Source: Alphaproteobacteria bacterium (GTDB taxonomy: Bacteria > Pseudomonadota > Alphaproteobacteria > Kiloniellales > J153). From it: DNA of 8,351 nucleotides. This document shows, piece after piece, positions 1 through 6,392 of this stretch (positions are counted from its first letter, which is position 1; every line of letters starts with the position of its first letter). The stretch lies in NCBI GenBank assembly GCA_003693905.1, contig RFLL01000133.1, positions 1-8,351 on the forward strand, in the 5' to 3' direction. The translations under genes and the position numbers were made by a program. A model generated the notes under the pieces. It ran no database searches and had not been told where the DNA came from. It saw only the letters and a list, made by a program, of their open reading frames with translations.

Positions 1-477
1 ACGGCGGCCGTGCTGGCGCTGCTGTCGGTCTACTTCATGTGGAAGAGTGCGGAACTCCCCATCGGTTGGATTCCCGACAAGGGGCCGGCCGGTGGGGCGT
101 TCCCGTTCTGGCTATCGGCCGGAATGCTGGTCTGCTCGGTATGGATCTTCATCCGCGGATATCGCGGCGTAACCCCCGAGGGGCGCTCACGTGAGCCGTT
201 CATGGACCGGGCGACGCTGCGCATCTTCCTCAGCACCACCGGCTCGCTGCTGGGGACCCTGCTGATCGTCACTTGGCTGGGGTTCTACGTCGCCATACCG
301 GCGCTGCTCATTTACTGGGTGCGGCTGGTCGGCCGGCGCTCGTGGCTGACCACGGCCACGTTGGCGGTATCGGTCCCGGTCGTGGTCTTCTTCTTCTTCG
401 AGATCGGCATGAAGATCCTGCTGCCCAAGGGGATCACCGAGCCGCTGTTCTATCCTCTGTACCAGGCGCTTTTGTAA
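1..477 (+). CDS. tctB: TctB-family small membrane subunit of a tripartite tricarboxylate transporter (5' end cut off)
   Basis: The frame is open from the first base of the window to TAA at 475-477, so the true start probably lies a few codons upstream. A GTG at 10 is possible but has no room for a visible ribosome site. About 158 residues are visible, close to the usual TctB length of roughly 150. The protein shows about four hydrophobic segments. The first includes VLALLSVYFMWKSAELPIGW, followed by a Gly/Pro-rich stretch ending GGAFPFWLS, which is the TctB N-terminal pattern. A charged loop (GYRGVTPEGRSREPF) separates the second and third segments. In this family TctB is the poorly conserved small partner of the large permease TctA in the inner membrane, working with a periplasmic binding protein TctC. 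The tctA gene follows after 94 bases, which strongly supports the call. The substrate cannot be read from this subunit. Confidence 0.85.
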   Translation, partial: TAAVLALLSVYFMWKSAELPIGWIPDKGPAGGAFPFWLSAGMLVCSVWIFIRGYRGVTPEGRSREPFMDRATLRIFLSTTGSLLGTLLIVTWLGFYVAIPALLIYWVRLVGRRSWLTTATLAVSVPVVVFFFFEIGMKILLPKGITEPLFYPLYQALL

Positions 478-503
478 GGCCGCGCGGATGTTGCCAGCCA
501 CCA

Positions 504-524
504 GCGCCGCAGCGGCGGCGGCGC
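504..524. repeat. Short GC-rich inverted repeat between tctB and tctA
   Basis: GCGCCGC (504-510) and GCGGCGC (518-524) are perfectly complementary around a 7-base loop. No T-run follows, so it does not look like an intrinsic terminator. It could be a processing or stability hairpin between the two transporter genes. In DNA this rich in GCC/GGC it may also be chance. Confidence 0.25.
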
Positions 525-571
525 AAGCCTTGATCTTTGTCGTAATGCAACAGGTGCAATAGGTCCGGTCC

Positions 572-2125
572 ATGGAGATCATCGGTCATCTTCTCGATGG
601 GTTTGCGACGTCGTTCGAGCCCCTGAATTTCGGCCTGCTCGTCCTCGGCTGTACGGTCGGCCTGTTCGTCGGGGCCCTGCCCGGCCTCGGCTCGGTCAAC
701 GGGGTGGCCATTCTGCTGCCGGTGACTTTTTTCGTGCCGCCGACGGGAGCCATCATTTTCCTCGCCGCCATCTACTACGGCGCCATGTTTGGAGGCGCGA
801 TCAGCTCCATCATGCTGGGCATACCGGGGGCCTCGACCGCGGTTGCCACGACCTTCGACGGCCGTCCCCTGGCGATGAAAGGGCTGGCCCACATCGCCCT
901 GGTCGCGGCCGCCACCGCATCGTTCATCGGCGGCACGATCTCGGTCTTTCTGTTCACGCTGTTCGCGCCGCCTCTGGCCGAGTTCGCGCTGCGCTTCGGT
1001 CCGGCGGAAAACTTCGCGCTGATGGTTGTGGCCTTTGCCACCTTCATCGGCCTGAGTGGCGACGATATTCCAAAGACGATCTTTTCCATCCTCATCGGGC
1101 TGGTGCTGAGCGCCGTCGGTCTCGACATCATCAGCGGTAACCCACGCCTGATCTTCTTCGACCTGCCCGGGTTCTACAAAGGCATCAGCTTCATCGTTCT
1201 GGCGATCGGCATCTACGGCATCGGCGAAATCCTGTGGACCCTGGACAGCAGCAAGGGCAAGGTCGAGATCGCCCAGCACAAGGTCAGCTTTCGCGCCGTG
1301 CTGAGTGCGCTTGTCGATCTGCGCAAGACGTGGCGCACGATTCTGGGTTGCTCTTTCCTCGGCTATTTCGTCGGCATTCTGCCCGCCGCCGGTGCCACGC
1401 CCGGCTCGCTCATGGCCTACGGCATGACCAAAAGCATGTCCAAGCACCCCGAACGCTATGGCAAGGGCGAAGTCAACGGCGTCGTCGCACCGGAGGCGGC
1501 GAACAACGCGGCCAGCACCGGGGCCATGCTGCCGATGCTGACGCTCGGGATCCCGGGCTCGCCGACGACGGCCATTCTTCTCGGCGGCATGATCATCTGG
1601 GGGCTCGAGCCGGGGCCGCTGCTGTTCATCACCAATCAGGATTTCATCTGGGGCCTGATCTCCAGCCTGTACTCGGCCAATCTGTTCACCCTGATCATCA
1701 ATCTGGCGTTCATTCCGCTGTTCATCTGGGTCCTGCGCACGCCATTCGCGATTCTGGCGCCGATCATTTTCGTGCTCAGCCTCGTCGGCGGCTTTGCGCC
1801 GGCCAATTCGATGCACGACGTATGGATGATCCTGCTGTTCGGCGTGGCCGGATATCTGCTGCGCAAGCTGAACTATCCGATGGCGCCGGCGGTGCTGGCC
1901 ATCGTTCTCGGGCCGCTGGCGGAGAAATATTTCCGCCAGGCGATGATCATTTCGCACGGGGATCCGCTGACTTTCGTCGAGCGGCCGATTTCGGCCATCT
2001 TCATGTTCGTGGCGGCGGTGATGGTCGCCTATCCGGTCATCGCCACCATACGCCGCCGCAATGCCACAGCGGCGCGGGCCGCGGCCGCCGCCGGCGATGC
2101 GCCGGTGGACGGGGCCCCTCGATGA
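572..2125 (+). CDS. tctA: TctA-family large permease of a tripartite tricarboxylate transporter
   Basis: This 517-residue inner-membrane protein has the length (about 500) and many membrane segments of TctA, the translocating subunit of secondary carriers that use a periplasmic binding protein. The family's two-fold repeat is visible. In the N-terminal half, GALPGLGSVNGVAILLPVTF (about 34-53) is followed by AIYYGAMFGGAISSIMLGIPG (66-86) and a DGRPLAMKG loop (97-104). In the C-terminal half, GILPAAGATPGS (about 267-278) is followed by APEAANNAA and then LTLGIPGSPTTA. The tail is Ala-rich and charged, as expected for a cytoplasmic end. The ATG at 572 puts the conserved first hydrophobic segment near residue 18, the normal position; the ribosome site before it is weak. 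Known TTT substrates are citrate, tartrate, terephthalate and other carboxylates. Here the downstream Frc points to oxalate or a 2-hydroxy acid, which is inference from neighbours only. The ATG of a small ORF overlaps the stop codon (ATGA). Confidence 0.95.
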   Translation: MEIIGHLLDGFATSFEPLNFGLLVLGCTVGLFVGALPGLGSVNGVAILLPVTFFVPPTGAIIFLAAIYYGAMFGGAISSIMLGIPGASTAVATTFDGRPLAMKGLAHIALVAAATASFIGGTISVFLFTLFAPPLAEFALRFGPAENFALMVVAFATFIGLSGDDIPKTIFSILIGLVLSAVGLDIISGNPRLIFFDLPGFYKGISFIVLAIGIYGIGEILWTLDSSKGKVEIAQHKVSFRAVLSALVDLRKTWRTILGCSFLGYFVGILPAAGATPGSLMAYGMTKSMSKHPERYGKGEVNGVVAPEAANNAASTGAMLPMLTLGIPGSPTTAILLGGMIIWGLEPGPLLFITNQDFIWGLISSLYSANLFTLIINLAFIPLFIWVLRTPFAILAPIIFVLSLVGGFAPANSMHDVWMILLFGVAGYLLRKLNYPMAPAVLAIVLGPLAEKYFRQAMIISHGDPLTFVERPISAIFMFVAAVMVAYPVIATIRRRNATAARAAAAAGDAPVDGAPR

Positions 2126-2298
2126 AAGGGGCGTGCGAGCGGGAGGCGGCCATGAACGTGAAGAAGGATGTGATTCAGCCCGATATCACGGCCGACGGGT
2201 GGTCCGTGGCTTGCGTGGCCGGGCATCTTGGTATAACGTATACCACATGCCTGTTGCCGGGCCGGCGGCCAACGAGGGGGTGTCAATGCAGGTGTTGA
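2122..2298 (+). CDS. Doubtful small ORF overlapping the tctA stop
   Basis: An ORF of 58 codons starts at an ATG that overlaps the tctA stop as ATGA. A second in-frame ATG at 2152 is preceded by a good ribosome site, GGGAGG at 2141-2146, five bases upstream, and would give 48 residues starting MNVKKDVIQPDITADGW. The C-terminus is Cys/Arg-rich (GCQCRC). I recognise no family. The coupling signal and ribosome site argue for translation. Against it, the ORF runs straight through the palindrome and promoter-like sequence at 2211-2245, and its C-terminal half has no protein-like pattern. It may be chance, or the remnant of a gene that once followed tctA. Confidence 0.25.
   Translation: MKGACEREAAMNVKKDVIQPDITADGWSVACVAGHLGITYTTCLLPGRRPTRGCQCRC
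2211..2237 (+). promoter_or_regulatory. Candidate promoter (extended -10) for the regulator transcript
   Basis: TATAAC at 2232-2237 matches five of six bases of the sigma-70 -10 consensus. It is preceded by TGG at 2229-2231, forming an extended -10 element (TGnTATAAC). A weak -35-like TTGCGT lies at 2211-2216, with a short 15-base spacer. Transcription would begin near 2244 and leave a leader of roughly 240 bases before the GntR start. The -10 lies entirely inside the palindrome, so a protein bound there would block RNA polymerase. Confidence 0.45.
2229..2245. promoter_or_regulatory. Perfect palindrome, candidate operator for the GntR regulator
   Basis: TGGTATA (2229-2235) and TATACCA (2239-2245) are exact inverted repeats around the 3-base spacer ACG. 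GntR proteins of the FadR/FCD group typically bind short palindromes with GT...AC half-sites (TGGT/ACCA type), which this matches. It lies upstream of a divergence-free GntR gene and over a -10 box, the usual arrangement for negative autoregulation. I found no second full copy in the window. A single half-site (TATACCA, 2551-2557) occurs inside the GntR coding sequence and is probably chance. Confidence 0.55.
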
Positions 2299-2363
2299 TG
2301 CAGGGCATCGTCGCGGCGGCCGCCGTGCCGACCCGGCACATGATACGCAGGCGTGGACGCTGA
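2286..2363 (+). CDS. Doubtful 25-codon ORF in the regulator leader
   Basis: An ATG at 2286 follows a purine-rich site, GAGGGGG at 2274-2280, at suitable spacing. The product would be 25 residues, starting MQVLMQGIVAAAA and ending in a basic RRRGR tail. A second in-frame ATG at 2298 overlaps the stop of the preceding small ORF (TGATG). It lies wholly within the leader predicted from the candidate promoter, so it could be a leader peptide. It matches no family I know, and its short length makes chance quite possible. Confidence 0.22.
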   Translation: MQVLMQGIVAAAAVPTRHMIRRRGR

Positions 2364-2425
2364 GCGACGGGCGTTGCGGGCAATAACAAGGTCGCCGGCA
2401 CAACGATGCGGTGACTCTTCTCGGT

Positions 2426-2449
2426 GTCGGTCGGCCCCGGCGGACCGAC
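2426..2449. repeat. Hairpin upstream of the GntR ribosome site
   Basis: GTCGGTC (2426-2432) and GACCGAC (2443-2449) form a perfect 7-bp stem around a 10-base GC-rich loop. It ends 22 bases before the GGAGG of the regulator gene. No T-run follows, so it is not a standard intrinsic terminator. It could be a leader structure affecting regulator expression, or a second protein-binding site. Confidence 0.4.
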
Positions 2450-2487
2450 GACATGATTCAAAGACGATCGCGGAGGCATGACGTCGG

Positions 2488-3177
2488 ATGGCGACCGCCA
2501 AACTCAACGTAGCGCCGATCGAGGCCAATATCAGCCTGAAGGACCGGATCTATACCACCCTTCGGGAGGCCATCACTTCGATGAACATCTATGCCGAGGA
2601 CGCGGAGCTGCGCCTCGACGAGCGTGAATTGTCGGAGAAGCTGGCCATCAGCCGGACCCCGATTCGCGAGGCTCTGGCACGCCTGGAACAGGAAGGCCTG
2701 GTCCGCATCGTCCCGCGCAAGGGCGTCTTCATCGTCCGCAAGACCAAGGACGAGATCCTGGAGATGATCACCGTGTGGGCGGCGCTGGAAAGCATGGCTG
2801 CGCGCCTGGTCACGCTGCGCGCCAGCGACGAGGAAATCGCCAGCCTGCGCCGCCTGTTCACGACCTTCGAAGGCGACGAGGTCAACGCCCGCATCGACGA
2901 GTACTCGCAGCGCAACATCGACTTCCATTCGCAGATCCTGCGCCTCAGCCGCTGCGATCTGATCAACGAGATCACCAGCAACCTGTTCATCCACATGCGC
3001 TCGATTCGTGCCAGTACGATTTCGGAACGCGATCGCGCCAAGCGCTCGATCATCGACCATCTGCACATCATCGAAGCCCTCGAAGCGCGCGATACCGAAC
3101 TGGCCGAACGCCTGACGCGCGAACATACCCTCAACCTCGCCGCGCACGTCGCGGCGAACGTCGATTATCTGGACTGA
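2488..3177 (+). CDS. GntR-family transcriptional regulator, FCD (FadR-type) subgroup
   Basis: This 229-residue protein has the usual length and order of the FCD branch. A winged helix occupies about residues 16-85. Its recognition region ELSEKLAISRTPIREALARL (47-66) is the GntR signature, and the wing reads LVRIVPRKGVFIV. An all-helical FCD effector domain follows (about 90-220), with the usual metal-ligand histidines at H147 (in NIDFHSQIL), H191 (IIDHLHIIEAL) and H213 (REHTLNLAAH). The common Asp ligand four residues before H147 is Asn143 here, with Asp145 close by. Such proteins normally sense small carboxylates or acyl-CoA compounds and repress their own catabolic operons. Start 2488 has GGAGG at 2472-2476, 11 bases upstream, slightly long but the best in-frame choice. 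The palindrome at 2229-2245 is its likely operator. Its stop codon sits at the base of a terminator-like hairpin, and the catabolic genes start 43 bases later. Confidence 0.93.
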   Translation: MATAKLNVAPIEANISLKDRIYTTLREAITSMNIYAEDAELRLDERELSEKLAISRTPIREALARLEQEGLVRIVPRKGVFIVRKTKDEILEMITVWAALESMAARLVTLRASDEEIASLRRLFTTFEGDEVNARIDEYSQRNIDFHSQILRLSRCDLINEITSNLFIHMRSIRASTISERDRAKRSIIDHLHIIEALEARDTELAERLTREHTLNLAAHVAANVDYLD

Positions 3178-3207
3178 TCCGGCGCGTCTGCGTCGGATCC
3201 CGCTTTT
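3176..3207 (+). terminator. Terminator-like or attenuator hairpin overlapping the GntR stop codon
   Basis: GATCCGGCGC (3176-3185) pairs with GCGTCGGATC (3190-3199): ten base pairs with one G-U wobble, around the 4-base loop GTCT. After four bases comes TTTT (3204-3207). The stem is strong, but the U-tract is short and displaced, so termination is probably partial. It sits between the regulator and the ribosome site GGAGAAG (3209-3215) of the next gene. It could lower read-through into the catabolic genes, act as an RNA-processing point that sets different levels for regulator and enzymes, or both. Confidence 0.5.
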
Positions 3208-3220
3208 CGGAGAAGCAGTC

Positions 3221-4945
3221 ATGTCGGATACCGCAACCAATACCTTGGCCCAGAAGGACAAATCGGGGAAGATGATTTCCGGCGGCCACCTCGTCGCCAA
3301 GGGCCTGAAGAACGAAGGCGTGGATACCATCTTCACGCTGTGCGGCGGCCACATCATCGACATCTATGACGGCTGCCTCGATGAAGGCATCCGCATCATC
3401 GACGTGCGCCACGAACAGGTGGCGGCCCATGCCGCCGACGGTTATGCGCGCCAGACCGGCAAGCTCGGCTGTGTCGTGACCACGGCGGGGCCCGGCTGTA
3501 CCAACGCGGTGACCGGGATTGCGACCGCGCTGCGCTCCGAGACGCCGGTGCTGCACATCGGCGGCCAGGGGGCCCTGACCCAGCACAAGATGGGCTCGTT
3601 GCAGGATCTGCCCCACGTCGACATGATGGCGCCGATCACCAAGTTCGCGGCTTCGGTGCGCAGCACCGAACGGATCGCCGACATGGTGGCCATGGCCGCG
3701 CGCGAGATCTATGCCGGTGCGCCGGGGCCGGCCTATCTGGAAATCCCGCGCGACGTGCTCGACCGCGAAATTCCGGTCGAGGCCGCCCGCATCCCCGCCG
3801 CCGGCCATTACCGCGCTTCGACGCGCTCGATCGGCGATCCCAAGGACATCGAAAAACTTGCCGACATTCTGGTCGCGGCCGAACGCCCGTGCATTCTGCT
3901 CGGCAGCCAGGTGTGGACGGCACGCGGTCATGAAGAGGCGATCGCGCTGGTGCGTGCGCTCAATCTGCCGGCCTACTTCAACGGCGCCGGGCGCGGCCTG
4001 CTGCCGCCGGGGGACCCGCATCATTTCCATCGCACCCGGCGCTATGCCTTCGACAAGGCCGACGCGATCGTCATCGTCGGCACGCCGTTCGACTTCCGCA
4101 TGGGCTATGGCAAGCGGCTGCGGGCCGAAGCGACGGTGGTACAGATCGACCTCGACTATCGCACCGTCGGCAAGAACCGGGATATCTCGCTCGGTCTGGT
4201 CGGCGACCCCGGCGCCATTCTGGGGGCGGTGCATGCCGCCACCACCGGGCGTACGGACAACGGGGCCAAGCGCCGCGAAGCGTGGCTGAGCGAACTGCGC
4301 GCCGCCGAACAGAAGGCGACCGACAAGCTGATGCCCATGTTCCTGTCCGACAAGACGCCGATCCATCCCTACCGGGTGGCCTGGGAGATCAACGAATTCC
4401 TGAGCGAGGACACGATCTACATCGGCGACGGCGGCGACGTGGTGACGATCAGCGCCCAGGCCGTGCAGCCGCGCCGCCCCGGCCACTGGATGGACCCCGG
4501 CGCGCTCGGCAGCCTCGGCGTGGGCACCGGCTTCGCGATGGCCTCGAAGCTCGCCCATCCCAACAAGGAGGTGCTGTGCTACTACGGCGACGGGGCCTTC
4601 GGCATGACCGCCTTCGACATGGAAACGGCCAATCGCTTCGGCGCTCCCTATATCGCCGTCATCGGCAACAACTCGGCGATGAACCAGATCCGTTACGGCC
4701 AGATCGCTAAATACGGCGCCCAGCGCGGCGACATCGGCAACAAGCTCGGCGACGTCGAGTTCAGCAAGTTCGCCCAGATGCTGGGCGGCTATGGCGAGGA
4801 AGTGCGCGATCCCAACGAGATCGGGCCGGCGCTGCGCCGCGCGCGCGAGGCCGTGCAACGCGACGGTCGCAGCGCCGTCGTCAACATTTGGGTTGATCCC
4901 AACGAGTATGCGCCCGGCACCAAGGCGCAGACCATGTACAAGTAG
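3221..4945 (+). CDS. ThDP-dependent enzyme, 2-hydroxyacyl-CoA lyase 2 / ILVBL-like, predicted to make formyl-CoA
   Basis: This 574-residue enzyme has the three-domain fold of the acetolactate synthase/Oxc superfamily: a pyrimidine-binding domain (about 18-185), a middle domain (205-340) and a diphosphate-binding domain (395-565). The ThDP-activating glutamate is E65 in DVRHEQ. The metal/diphosphate motif is complete, GDG at 456-458 to NN at 483-484. From memory, it follows human HACL2/ILVBL rather than Oxc: IFTLCGGHI, LGSQ in the middle domain, GRGLLPPGDPHH, VGTPFDFRMGYG, IGDGGDVV and WMDPGALGSLGVG. The Oxc/HACL1 hallmarks GDYEE(L/M)DQMN, NEGANT and NNGGIY are absent, replaced by GSLQDLPHVDMM, GDGGDV and NNSAMNQI. 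HACL enzymes cleave 2-hydroxyacyl-CoA to a carbonyl compound plus formyl-CoA; Oxc splits oxalyl-CoA to CO2 and formyl-CoA by related chemistry. The adjacent frc fits either. No targeting signal is seen, so it is probably cytoplasmic. GGAGAAG lies five bases before the ATG. The family is secure; the substrate is not. Confidence 0.85.
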   Translation: MSDTATNTLAQKDKSGKMISGGHLVAKGLKNEGVDTIFTLCGGHIIDIYDGCLDEGIRIIDVRHEQVAAHAADGYARQTGKLGCVVTTAGPGCTNAVTGIATALRSETPVLHIGGQGALTQHKMGSLQDLPHVDMMAPITKFAASVRSTERIADMVAMAAREIYAGAPGPAYLEIPRDVLDREIPVEAARIPAAGHYRASTRSIGDPKDIEKLADILVAAERPCILLGSQVWTARGHEEAIALVRALNLPAYFNGAGRGLLPPGDPHHFHRTRRYAFDKADAIVIVGTPFDFRMGYGKRLRAEATVVQIDLDYRTVGKNRDISLGLVGDPGAILGAVHAATTGRTDNGAKRREAWLSELRAAEQKATDKLMPMFLSDKTPIHPYRVAWEINEFLSEDTIYIGDGGDVVTISAQAVQPRRPGHWMDPGALGSLGVGTGFAMASKLAHPNKEVLCYYGDGAFGMTAFDMETANRFGAPYIAVIGNNSAMNQIRYGQIAKYGAQRGDIGNKLGDVEFSKFAQMLGGYGEEVRDPNEIGPALRRAREAVQRDGRSAVVNIWVDPNEYAPGTKAQTMYK

Positions 4946-5002
4946 CGGATGGAGAACTCCCGCGTGCAGGAAGCCGAAACCAAGGGACCGGGGAAAGACA
5001 CC

Positions 5003-6250
5003 ATGGGTAAAGCGCTTGAAGGGGTACGTATTCTCGATTTCACGCATGTCCAGTCGGGGCCGACGTGCACCCAGCTTCTGGCCTGGTTCGGGGCCGACGT
5101 CATCAAGGTCGAACGCCCCGGCGTGGGCGACGCCACGCGCAGCCAGCTGCGCGACCTGCCCGACGTCGACAGCCTCTACTTCACCATGCTCAACCACAAC
5201 AAGCGCTCGGTCACCATCGACACCAAGAACCCCAAGGGCAAGGAGGTTCTGGAACGTCTGGTCAAGTCGTGCGACGTTCTGGTCGAAAATTTCGCACCCG
5301 GCGCTCTCGACCGCATGGGTTTTTCGTGGGAGCGCGTCCAGGAGCTCAACCCGCGCATGATCTATGCTTCGGTCAAGGGCTTCGGGCCGGGACCGTACGA
5401 GGACTGCAAGGTTTATGAAAACGTCGCGCAGTGTACCGGCGGCTCGGCCTCGACCACCGGTTTCGACGACGGGCCGCCGCTGGTTACCGGCGCCCAGATC
5501 GGCGATTCGGGGACCGGTCTGCACCTGGCGCTGGGCATCGTGACCGCCTTGTTCCAGCGCGAACGCACCGGCCGCGGCCAGCGGGTCCTGGCCGCCATGC
5601 AGGACGGCGTGCTCAATCTGTGCCGGGTCAAGCTGCGCGATCAGCAGCGCCTTCAGCACGGCCCCCTGAAGGAGTATCCGCAGTATCCCCACGGCAAGTT
5701 CGGTGATGCGGTGCCGCGCGCCGGCAATGCCTCGGGTGGCGGCCAACCGGGCTGGATCGTCAAGTGCAAGGGATGGGAGACCGACCCCAACGCCTACATC
5801 TACATCATCACCCAGGCGGCGGTGTGGCCGCAGATCTGCAAGGTCATCGGCAAGGAAGAGTGGATCGACGATCCCGACTACGCCACGCCCGAGGCGCGGC
5901 TGCCGCGGCTCATGCACATCTTCGCGACCATCGAGGAATGGACCAAGACCAAGGACAAGTTCGAGGTCATGAACATCCTCAACCCGCTCAACATTCCGTG
6001 CGGTCCGATCCTGTCGATGAAGGAACTGGCCGAGGAGCCGAGCCTGCGCAAGACCGGCACCATCGTCGAAGTCGATCACCCGACCCGGGGCAAGTACCTG
6101 ACCGTCGGCAACCCGATCAAGATGTCGGACTCGCCGACCGAGGTGAAACGCTCCCCTCTGCTGGGCGAGCACACCGACGAGATTCTCACCGGGCTGCTCG
6201 GCTACTCCGAAGCCGAAGTCTCCGCTCTGCGCGAATGCGGCGCAGTGTGA
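5003..6250 (+). CDS. frc: Formyl-CoA:oxalate CoA-transferase (class III)
   Basis: The product is 415 residues, a class III (CaiB/BaiF) CoA-transferase aligning along its whole length with my memory of E. coli YfdW and Oxalobacter Frc. It moves CoA from formyl-CoA to oxalate, giving oxalyl-CoA and formate in the cytoplasm. Visible hallmarks are [10 protein letters not shown] with Q17, Y59, Y138/E139 in KVYENVAQ, the catalytic aspartate D168 (GDSGTGLHL, equal to D169 in homologues after a one-residue deletion), LRDQQRL, and PLLGEHT near the end. Position 48 is Gln, as in YfdW, where the Oxalobacter enzyme has Trp. The flexible Gly-rich loop reads [10 protein letters not shown], with Ser244 replacing the first Gly, and the preceding residue pair is Ala-Gly rather than Gly-Gly. 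An upstream in-frame ATG at 4949 would add 18 unmatched residues. I chose 5003 because it restores family numbering (Q17, Q48) and has GGGGAAAG upstream. It follows the ThDP gene by 57 bases, probably co-transcribed. Confidence 0.93.
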   Translation: MGKALEGVRILDFTHVQSGPTCTQLLAWFGADVIKVERPGVGDATRSQLRDLPDVDSLYFTMLNHNKRSVTIDTKNPKGKEVLERLVKSCDVLVENFAPGALDRMGFSWERVQELNPRMIYASVKGFGPGPYEDCKVYENVAQCTGGSASTTGFDDGPPLVTGAQIGDSGTGLHLALGIVTALFQRERTGRGQRVLAAMQDGVLNLCRVKLRDQQRLQHGPLKEYPQYPHGKFGDAVPRAGNASGGGQPGWIVKCKGWETDPNAYIYIITQAAVWPQICKVIGKEEWIDDPDYATPEARLPRLMHIFATIEEWTKTKDKFEVMNILNPLNIPCGPILSMKELAEEPSLRKTGTIVEVDHPTRGKYLTVGNPIKMSDSPTEVKRSPLLGEHTDEILTGLLGYSEAEVSALRECGAV

Positions 6251-6269
6251 CGCCGTACGGGCGTGGGCA

Positions 6270-6291
6270 CGGGCGAGTGTGCCTGCGCCCG
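6270..6291. repeat. Inverted repeat just after frc
   Basis: CGGGCG (6270-6275) and CGCCCG (6286-6291) can pair around a 10-base loop. An overlapping alternative pairs GGCAC (6266-6270) with GTGCC (6279-6283). No T-run follows either. With the two repeats downstream it makes the 142-base gap before the next gene rich in structure, perhaps for mRNA processing. Confidence 0.3.
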
Positions 6292-6322
6292 AGGCGCCGC
6301 CGTCACGGAAGCGACTGCCCGT

Positions 6323-6340
6323 CGGTTTTGGTTCAAACCG
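6323..6340. repeat. Inverted repeat in the frc to formyl-THF hydrolase gap
   Basis: CGGTTT (6323-6328) and AAACCG (6335-6340) are exact inverted repeats around the 6-base loop TGGTTC. It is AT-richer than its surroundings. It could be a regulator half-site pair or a small RNA hairpin. It does not resemble the TGGTATA palindrome upstream of the GntR gene, so the same regulator is not implied. Confidence 0.3.
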
Positions 6341-6356
6341 CTGCGCCGTGGGAACA

Positions 6357-6374
6357 GCCGGCCAACGCGCCGGC
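6357..6374. repeat. GC-rich hairpin just before the formyl-THF hydrolase-like gene
   Basis: GCCGGC (6357-6362) pairs with GCCGGC (6369-6374) around CAACGC. It ends about ten bases before the ribosome site GAGGGA (6384-6389) and does not cover it. It may protect the 5' end of a processed transcript. GCCGGC is self-complementary and common in such DNA, so the evidence is weak. Confidence 0.3.
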
Positions 6375-6392
6375 CGCTAAACGAGGGATGCC

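Larger units (their letters stand above)
2126..2487. other. Intergenic regulatory region between the transporter and the regulator
   Basis: This 362-base stretch contains no recognisable protein family. Its visible contents are the tail of a small ORF (to 2298), a promoter-like extended -10 box inside a 17-base palindrome (2229-2245), a second small ORF with a purine-rich ribosome site (2286-2363), a GC-rich hairpin (2426-2449), and the ribosome site GGAGG (2472-2476) of the GntR gene. The palindrome is noticeably AT-rich against its surroundings. No T-rich intrinsic terminator for the tct genes is visible. Confidence 0.6.

Noticed and set aside
434..1957. A 507-codon minus-strand frame antisense to tctA
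   Set aside because: The sequence is dominated by Gln, Arg, Asp and Glu, with no membrane or domain pattern, and it mirrors the tctA codons. It is a coding shadow.
3221..4945. Call of acetolactate synthase (ilvB)
   Set aside because: No small-subunit gene is nearby, the protein matches HACL2/ILVBL-type motifs better, and its neighbour is a formyl-CoA-dependent transferase.
4949..5002. Upstream start for frc adding 18 residues
   Set aside because: The extra residues do not match the family N-terminus and the upstream ATG lacks a clear ribosome site. Starting at 5003 restores the family numbering for Q17, Q48 and Y59.
3131..6172. A 1013-codon open frame on the minus strand across the regulator, ThDP enzyme and frc genes
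   Set aside because: Its product is a low-information Arg/Asp/Gly/His/Val-rich translation with no family pattern. It lies antisense to three genes with clear catalytic motifs. Long antisense frames are expected where GC-rich third positions suppress stop codons.
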